A DNA stretch of 64,000 bases from NCBI GenBank assembly GCA_963724645.1, contig CAVRVJ010000003.1, forward strand, positions 1,426,001 through 1,490,000, given 5' to 3'. This DNA comes from CAVXSP01 sp963724645. GTDB lineage: Bacteria > Acidobacteriota > Vicinamibacteria > Vicinamibacterales > SCN-69-37. Made by a program: the position numbers and the translations under genes. Each line of letters starts with the position of its first letter. Position 1 is the stretch's first letter. Under the pieces are notes generated by a model. The model was not told the DNA's origin. It was given only the letters and a program-made list of their open reading frames with translations, and ran no database searches. Positions 58,256 through 64,000 of this stretch are shown in pieces.

Positions 58256-59860
58256 ATGTCCCAGTCTCGTACCTGGCGGCGTTCGATTGTCTGTGTCATG
58301 TGCCTCGTTGGCGTGGTCTTCGGCATGCGCATGCTGGCGCAAAGCGGTGGCCCTTCTGGAGGCTCAGGGTCCCAGGAGCCCGTGAAGCTGACCAATCAGG
58401 AAGACCGTCAGCGGATGATGGATCAACTGAAGATCACGATGTTTCCGTCGGGGCCGGGGGCATACCTCGCCTCAACCTATGACGAGGCGACGGCCAATCC
58501 CTATCCGAAGCTGCCCGATCCTCTCGTGATGAACAACGGCACGAAGGTCACGACGCCCGCGCAGTGGAAAGCGCGCCGCGCTGAGATTCTCGAGCTGTTC
58601 GATCGCGAAGTGTACGGGCGACGGCCGAAGGTGATGCCGAAAGTGACGTGGCAGGTGCTGAACACCCTCGACGAAACGTTCGGCAGCGTGCCGGTCGTCA
58701 CGAAGCAACTCGTAGGCCACGTCGACAATTCCGCATTTCCTGCCATCAAGGTAGACATTCACGCAACCTTGAGCACACCCAAGAACGCCAAAGGGCCCGT
58801 ACCCGTGGTCATGGTGCTCGGAGGTGGTGCAATTCCTGGTGCGCCGCCGATCCCGACCCCGTGTGTACAGCCTGGGGCTCCAGCGCGCGGCGTGCCTCCA
58901 GCGGGCGCGGCGCGAGTCGCCGGCGCCGGCGCTGCGGCGCGTGGAGCGGCCGCAGGCCCGCCACCAGGATTCGGCGCGCAGGGGCCGACCGCGCAGGAGC
59001 AGATCGCCAGCCGCGGGTGGGGCTACGCGACCGTGAACACGGCCAGCATCCAGGCTGACTGCGGCGCCGGACTGGACGTCGGGATCATCGGCCTCGTCAA
59101 CAAAGGCCAGCCGCGCAAGCTCGACGACTGGGGCGTGCTCTCGGCGTGGGGCTGGGGCATGAGCAAGGTCCTCGACTACTTCGAGACGGACAAAGCGGTC
59201 GACGCGAAGAAAGTGGCCGTGCAGGGACACTCGCGCAATGGGAAGGCGGCGCTGGTCGCGATGGCGTACGACGAGCGGTTCCTTACCGGCTTCATCAGCT
59301 CCTCAGGTGAAGGCGGCGCAAAGCTTCATCGCCGCAAGTATGGCGAGCTCATCGAGAATCTTGCCGCGCTCAACGAGTACCACTGGATGGCCGGCAACTT
59401 CCTGAAGTACGCCGGTCGCTGGGACACCTTGCCGGTCGACTCGCACGAACTGATCGCGCTGTGCGCGCCGCGCCCCGTCTTCCTGAGCGCGGGCAAGGGA
59501 CCGGACGAGAACCCGGACGGCACGCCGAAGATGCTGAAGCCCGGCGATCCCGGCGTCATCCTGAGCCGCGGCCCCGTCGAGTTGCAGGCGGCGAACATCA
59601 ACGACGCCTGGGTTGACGCGAAGGGGACGTTCCTCGCCGGCGTCGGCGCCGGGCCCGTCTACAGACTCCTCGGGAAGAAAGACCTCGGCACGACCGAGTT
59701 CCCGCAGATTGAGACGACGCTCATCACCGGCGACATCGGATTCCGCCAGCACGCGTCCGGTCACACGCCCGGACCGAACTGGCCCGTGTTCCTGGACTTC
59801 GCCGCGAAATACTTCGATGCGCCCAGCGCTGCGGCGCCTGGCGCCGGCAAGAAGAGATAG
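58256..59860 (+). CDS. Exported glucuronoyl esterase, CE15 family
   Basis: ATG 58256 with GAGAGGA ahead gives an intact 534-residue protein with a signal anchor at about 12-28. The nucleophile site is VQGHSRNGKAALVA, acidic SSSGEGGAKLHR follows, and LNEYHWMAGNF holds the candidate catalytic His. TREVYGRRP-like and RPVFLSAGKGPDENPDGTPK are typical CE15 regions. An Ala/Gly/Pro-rich insert lies at about 58863-58990. The family breaks ester bonds between glucuronic acid of xylan and lignin alcohols, and fits the GH67, MFS and GH43 genes beside it. Confidence 0.87.
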   Translation: MSQSRTWRRSIVCVMCLVGVVFGMRMLAQSGGPSGGSGSQEPVKLTNQEDRQRMMDQLKITMFPSGPGAYLASTYDEATANPYPKLPDPLVMNNGTKVTTPAQWKARRAEILELFDREVYGRRPKVMPKVTWQVLNTLDETFGSVPVVTKQLVGHVDNSAFPAIKVDIHATLSTPKNAKGPVPVVMVLGGGAIPGAPPIPTPCVQPGAPARGVPPAGAARVAGAGAAARGAAAGPPPGFGAQGPTAQEQIASRGWGYATVNTASIQADCGAGLDVGIIGLVNKGQPRKLDDWGVLSAWGWGMSKVLDYFETDKAVDAKKVAVQGHSRNGKAALVAMAYDERFLTGFISSSGEGGAKLHRRKYGELIENLAALNEYHWMAGNFLKYAGRWDTLPVDSHELIALCAPRPVFLSAGKGPDENPDGTPKMLKPGDPGVILSRGPVELQAANINDAWVDAKGTFLAGVGAGPVYRLLGKKDLGTTEFPQIETTLITGDIGFRQHASGHTPGPNWPVFLDFAAKYFDAPSAAAPGAGKKR

Positions 59861-59885
59861 CAGGCCGTGTCGAAGTATCTCCTCC

Positions 59886-61142
59886 GTGCACATCATCAAG
59901 GGCCTCAGGTGGTGGATGATCAGCCTCCTGATGGTCGGGTCGATCGTCAACTACCTGACCCGCAGCGCGCTGGCGGTGGCAGCGCCGACGATTCTCGCTG
60001 AGCTGCACATCTCCGCACAGCAGTACTCCTGGATTCTCGGCAGCTTCCAGGGCGCGATCATGCTGCAGCCGGTGTCCGGCTACGTGCTCGACGTCGTGGG
60101 CCTCAAGGCCGGGTTTGCGATGTTTGCCGTCGCCTGGTCGTGCATCTGCATGGCGCACGGCCTGGCGCACAGTTGGCAGGCCCTCGCCGGTCTGCGCGGA
60201 CTCCTCGGCTTCGCCGAGGGCTGCGCCAACCCGGCGGGGATGAAGGCCACGTCAGAGTGGTTTCCGGCGAAGGAGCGCCACTTCGCGGGCGGCGTGTTCA
60301 ACCTGGGCGCGTCCGCCGGTTCGATGGTGGCGCCGCCGCTCGTGGCGTGGGCCATCCTCAAGTACAACTGGCAGACGGCCTTCGTCATCACCGGTCTGAT
60401 CGGGCTGGGGTGGGTCGTGCTCTGGCTCCTGTTCTATGAGTCGCCATCCCGCCATCGATCGCTGTCTGAAGACGAGCGAGCCTACATCGCGAAAGGCCAG
60501 GAGTCGCACCTTCGTGGCAGCGGCCGCCCGCCGATCGCGCACATCCTCGGTCAGCGGAATTTCTGGGGAATCGCGCTGCCGCGTCTGCTGGCGGACCCGA
60601 CCTGGGGCACGCTCACCTTCTGGCTGCCGCTCTACCTCAGCACCGTCCGGCACTTCGACCTCAAGCAGATCGCGCTCTTCGCCTGGCTGCCGTTCCTCGC
60701 GGCCGATCTCGGGTGTCTTTTCGGCGGCACGATCAGCCTGGGGTTGCAGCGGTACTTTGGAGCGAGCCTGATCAACGCGCGGCGGGGCGCCTTCACGATC
60801 GGCGCGTGTTTGATGATGGGCGTCGGTTTCGTGGGATTCGTCGACAGTCCCTACGTGGCGATCGCGCTGCTCAGTCTGGCGGGGTTCGCGCACCAGACGC
60901 TGTCGGTGACGGTCATCACGATGTCGTCCGATCTGTTCAAGCGCAGCGAAGTGGCAACTGTCGCCGGCATGGCCGGCACCTGCGGCAACGCCGGGCTGCT
61001 CATCTTCTCGCTGTTGATTGGCGGTCTGGTCGCCACCGTCGGCTACTCGCCGTTCTTCATCGGCCTGGCCGTGCTCGACCTGCTGGGAGCCGTGGTCTTG
61101 TGGACGCTCGTCCGCGAACCGCTCGCCGTGCGCCACGCATGA
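59886..61142 (+). CDS. MFS transporter, hexuronate (ExuT)-like
   Basis: The start is GTG 59886, giving HIIKGLRWWMISLLMVGSIV, the usual first helix of the anion:cation symporter branch with NYLTRSALAVAAPTI; ATG 59916 would cut this helix. Twelve helices fit 418 residues. GFAEGCANPAGMKATSEWFP and GGVFNLGASAGSMVAPPL match hexuronate and galactonate carriers. It should bring glucuronate or galacturonate into the cytoplasm. The stop overlaps the GH43 start by ATGA, and the CE15 gene is 25 bases upstream, so an operon is likely. Confidence 0.88.
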   Translation: MHIIKGLRWWMISLLMVGSIVNYLTRSALAVAAPTILAELHISAQQYSWILGSFQGAIMLQPVSGYVLDVVGLKAGFAMFAVAWSCICMAHGLAHSWQALAGLRGLLGFAEGCANPAGMKATSEWFPAKERHFAGGVFNLGASAGSMVAPPLVAWAILKYNWQTAFVITGLIGLGWVVLWLLFYESPSRHRSLSEDERAYIAKGQESHLRGSGRPPIAHILGQRNFWGIALPRLLADPTWGTLTFWLPLYLSTVRHFDLKQIALFAWLPFLAADLGCLFGGTISLGLQRYFGASLINARRGAFTIGACLMMGVGFVGFVDSPYVAIALLSLAGFAHQTLSVTVITMSSDLFKRSEVATVAGMAGTCGNAGLLIFSLLIGGLVATVGYSPFFIGLAVLDLLGAVVLWTLVREPLAVRHA

Positions 61143-62774
61143 TCATCCGCAACCCGATCCTGCGCGGGTTCAACCCGGACCCCTCCATCGTCCGCGTCGG
61201 CGACGACTATTACATCGCCACGTCCACCTTCGAGTGGTTTCCCGGCGTCCAGATTCATCACTCGCGCGACCTCGTTCATTGGCGACTGCTGACGCGGCCG
61301 TTGACGCGGGCGAGCCAGCTCGACATGCTGGGCGAGCCGGACTCGTGCGGCATCTGGGCGCCGTGCCTGACGCACGCCGACGGCCTGTTCTATCTGATCT
61401 ACACGGACGTGAAGCGGTACGGCCGAACCTCGCAGCCGCGTGCCGGCGGTGCGGCGCTGCGCGACGTCCACAACTATCTGGTGACGAGTCCTCGCATCGA
61501 CGGCGACTGGTCCGATCCGATCCCCCTGAACAGCAGCGGCTTCGATCCGTCGCTCTTTCATGACGACGACGGCCGGAAGTACCTGGTCAACATGTTGTGG
61601 GATCACCGGCCGGGACAGAATCGCTTCGCGGGCATCGTCTTACAGGAGTACTCCCCGGCCGGGCGCCGGCTGATCGGCGAACGCAAGAACATCTTCGCCG
61701 GCACGGCCATCGGGTTCACCGAAGCGCCGCATCTCTACAAACGCGGCGGCTTCTATTATCTGATCACCGCCGAGGGCGGGACCGGATGGGGCCATGCCGT
61801 CACGATGGCGCGGTCCCGCGCCCTGACCGGTCCGTACGAGTTGCACCCGGACACATACATCCTCACCGCCCGGCATCGGCCCGATGTCGCCTTGCAGCGG
61901 GCAGGGCATGCCGACCTGGTCGAGACACAAACCGGCGAGACCTATATGGTGTACTCTGTGCGGGCGCCCCCTGCACAATCGCGGGCGCTGCACGCTCGGC
62001 AGGGAGACAGCGATCCAGCCAATGGTCTGGTCCGCCGACGGATGGCTTCGTACGGCGGATGGGCAAGGGTTGCCGATGCTCGAAGTCGAGGCGCCAGCCC
62101 TGTCGCCGCACCCCATGGCCGCGCCGCCGGTGCGGAGGGATTTCGATGACGACGCGTTGCCGCTCGAGTTTCAATGGCTACGGTCGCCCCAACCGGACGA
62201 ATTGTTCAGCCTGACGGCGCGCCGTGGTCATCTGCGCCTCTACGGCCGGGAGACGATCGGCAGTCAATTTCGACAGGCGCTGGTCGCCCGGCGTCAGCAG
62301 TCGCATTGCTATCGGGCCGCGACCATCGTCGACGCCGCGCCGCGGCACTTTCAGCAGGCGGCGGGCCTCGTGTGTTACTACAACGGCGCCAAGTTCCACT
62401 ACTTCTATGTTTCACACGACGATGTTGTGGGACGGCACCTCCGCGTGATGTCCATGCTGCCCGACCAGCTCCAACCTGACGCGTTCACGCCGCCGATTCC
62501 GATCCCGCCGGATGGCCCGGTGGAGCTGCGTGTCGAGGTGGACTACGAGCGTCTCCTGTTTGGATATCGGCAGGACGGACGGCCCTGGACGTGGCTTACG
62601 CAGCAGTTCGATGCCAGCGCGCTGTCCGATGAGGCGACCGCGCCAGGCCTTCCGAACTTCACGGGCGCATTTGTGGGCGTGGCCTGCCAGGATCTGGCGG
62701 GCACGCTGATGCCGGCCGACTTCGACTACTTCGAGTACGAAGAGCGCGCGTTCCTGCCCGACCCGCGCGTCTGA
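61139..62774 (+). CDS. GH43 family beta-xylosidase / arabinofuranosidase (frameshifted near 61955)
   Basis: ATG 61139 overlaps the transporter stop. NPILRGFNPDPSIVRVGDDY carries the base Asp, SSGFDPSLFHDDDGRKYLVN the second Asp and GFTEAPHLYKRGGFYYLI the acid Glu of the five-bladed propeller. After a frameshift near 61955 the frame continues CGRPLHNRGRCTLGRETAIQ and a C-terminal beta-sandwich (AAGLVCYYNGAKFHYFYVSH), giving about 545 residues. This layout is typical of xylan 1,4-beta-xylosidases. It has no signal peptide, so it probably acts on imported oligomers. Confidence 0.87.
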
Positions 62775-62807
62775 CCGTCGTGCCTCGGGAGAGGCGCCTC
62801 AGCGTCG

Positions 62808-63738
62808 CTACGCCCTCACTTTCGACAGCGTCTCTTTCAGCGCGCGCGCGGATTGCTGCACGCCCGCCACTTCCTTCGGCCACAGCTTGATCTCGACATG
62901 CTGCTCGACGCCGCCGCGGCCGACGACCGACGGGCACGCTCAGGCAGATGTCGCGGATGGCATAGGCGCCTTGGACGAGCGAGGAAACCGGCAGCAGCGC
63001 TTTCTTGTCGAGCAGCACCGCGTGAATGACGTCGCGGATGGCGATGCGCGACCGCCCAGCCGGCGCCGCCCTTCCTCTTGATGACTTCCGCGCCGCTGCC
63101 TTTGGTGCGCTCGAAGACGTCATTCTGAAAACCGGCATTGCAGTCGGGCAGCCCGGTGAGCGGCAGGCCATTGACGGCGGCGCTCGACCAGATGGGCACC
63201 ATCGAATCGCCGTGCTCGCCGAGGATCAGGGCCTTCACCTGTGTCGGCGCAAGCTTCAGCTCCTCGGCGATGAACGAGCTGAAGCGCGCGCTGTCGAGCA
63301 TCGTGCCCAGGCCGTAGACCTGCTGCCAGGGGAGTCCGAGCCGCTGCACCGCCAGCTGGGTGAGGATATCGACAGGATTCGACACGACGAAGACGTGCGC
63401 GTCCTTGCGCGAGTCCCGCGGATTTCAGGCTGTCGAGAATCTGCACGAACAGCGCGACGTTGCGATTGATCAGATCGAGCCGCGACTCGTCCGGTTTGCG
63501 CCGGAGGCCGGCCGTAATCAGGAACAGGTCGCTGTCGGCCGCGCGCGCGTAGTCGCCCGCGTAGAATGCGCTGGTCGCCCGCCAATGCGCTGCCGTGCAG
63601 GAGGTCGAGCGCTTCGCCTTCGGCCAGTTCCTGGTTGGCGTCGAGGATCTGGAGTTCGGCGACGAGGCCGCTGCACTGCAGCGCGAAGGCCGCGCACGAT
63701 CCGACCCGCCCGCCGCCGCCGATGATCGTGACTTTCAT
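62808..63738 (-). CDS. Lactate/malate dehydrogenase family, malate-type (several frameshifts)
   Basis: ATG 63738 gives the NAD-binding start MKVTIIGGGGRVGSCAAFAL. Breaks near 63590, 63545, 63415, 63055 and 62925 split the rest. The pieces include LFLITAGLRRKPDESRLDLI, NPVDILTQLAVQRLGLPW, LILGEHGDSMVPIWSSAAV (with the catalytic His) and the end KLWPKEVAGVQQSARALKET. The residue before KP, which decides substrate in this family, is Arg as in malate dehydrogenases; lactate dehydrogenases have Gln. About 309 residues. It interconverts malate and oxaloacetate with NAD. Confidence 0.82.
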
Positions 63739-63826
63739 TGATGCTTCCGGGGACATGCGCGGCAGGCTGCACGGCCGCAGGGCCGCCAGGTCACGCGCCG
63801 GCTTGCCGCCCTGCGGGCCCGCCGGC

Positions 63827-64000
63827 TCATTTGAGTTGCTCCATGATCTGATCGGTAATCGCCTGAACGAGCGCCTCGGCTGGCCGAGTCGGGCTGCGAC
63901 GCGGAGGGCGACGCGGGGCACCGCGCACTGCACGCCCGGCCGCCATTCGGTGTTGTCGCAGAGACTCGCTTCCTTCAGGCCGATGCGCGGATCGGGAATG
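63827..64000 (-). CDS. C-terminal end of an unidentified gene (start beyond window)
   Basis: On the minus strand the frame enters at the window edge as IPDPRIGLKEASLCDNTEWR, continues PGVQCAVPRVALRVA, shifts by one base near 63875 and ends with AEALVQAITDQIMEQLK and TGA at 63827-63829. I do not recognise the family. The last 16 residues form an amphipathic helix after a short linker, similar in style to the tails that target enzymes into microcompartments, but this is only a likeness. Confidence 0.5.
   Translation of the reverse strand, partial: HSRSAHRPEGSESLRQHRMAAGRAVRGAPRRPPRRSPTRPAEALVQAITDQIMEQLK

Noticed and set aside
60252..61136. Minus-strand open frame of 294 codons
   Set aside because: Antisense to the MFS transporter; it is highly charged and has no membrane or domain features.
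62808..63738. L-lactate dehydrogenase as the product
   Set aside because: The specificity residue before KP is Arg (GLRRKPDESR), which favours malate; lactate enzymes have Gln there.

Overview
The window looks like a chromosomal stretch of an Acidobacteriota bacterium, most likely a Vicinamibacteria-type soil organism. This is inferred from gene families, not proven. The DNA is GC-rich throughout. It carries two large FtsX/MacB-type permeases with an N-terminal prefix domain (the Acidobacterial duplicated orphan permease, ADOP, layout), each next to a PadR regulator. It also has TonB-dependent receptors with an N-terminal carboxypeptidase-regulatory-like domain, and many exported enzymes of the Planctomycetes/Acidobacteria type: PVC-type propeller dehydrogenases, ThuA, VCBS and Gfo/Idh/MocA proteins. 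There is no rRNA, CRISPR array, insertion sequence or phage gene. One tRNA-Gln(CTG) lies on the minus strand.

A warning governs the whole annotation. About twenty of the roughly fifty genes are broken by one or more single-base frameshifts, while family conservation continues on both sides of each break. Several breaks can be repaired by removing one base of a two-base run. This pattern fits indel errors in the assembly better than mass pseudogenisation. I therefore give whole-gene spans and list the break points.

Layout. 1-3009: the end of an exported DUF5703-type glycoside hydrolase, an ECF sigma/anti-sigma pair and a thioredoxin, all minus. 3134-14311: an exported sugar isomerase-like protein, an MscS channel, a TonB receptor, gltX coupled to an AlkA-like glycosylase, a histidine kinase without its phosphoacceptor His, a c-type cytochrome, an M20 peptidase and a DUF2461 protein. 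14326-28444: ADOP/PadR module 1, a Cys/His-rich secreted protein, a large TonB receptor, a TPR-LuxR regulator, ADOP/PadR module 2, and a PadR / proline-tailed membrane protein / TonB-like repeat protein cassette. 28464-34933: tannase, acyl-CoA synthetase, MaoC hydratase and two flavoprotein monooxygenases. 34966-37147: a propeller gene remnant, a toxin-antitoxin pair, a DUF6933 protein and the tRNA. 37382-53800: exported oxidative and hydrolytic proteins, including two propeller dehydrogenases, a cupredoxin protein, CocE-type hydrolase, metallo-beta-lactamase, ThuA, VCBS protein and two Gfo/Idh/MocA oxidoreductases. 53801-55993: a divergent sugar transferase and B12-radical SAM pair around a perfect palindrome. 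55990-62774: a glucuronoxylan locus. 62808-64000: a malate dehydrogenase-like gene and the end of an unidentified gene.

How the genes fit together. The clearest pathway is glucuronoxylan use: CE15 esterase releases glucuronoxylan from lignin esters, GH67 removes (methyl)glucuronic acid, GH43 cleaves xylosides, and an ExuT-like MFS carrier imports the hexuronate. The 37-54 kb block looks like periplasmic oxidation of sugars or sugar derivatives, with cytochrome c and copper domains as electron acceptors. The tannase-to-monooxygenase block suggests release and activation of aromatic or acyl esters.
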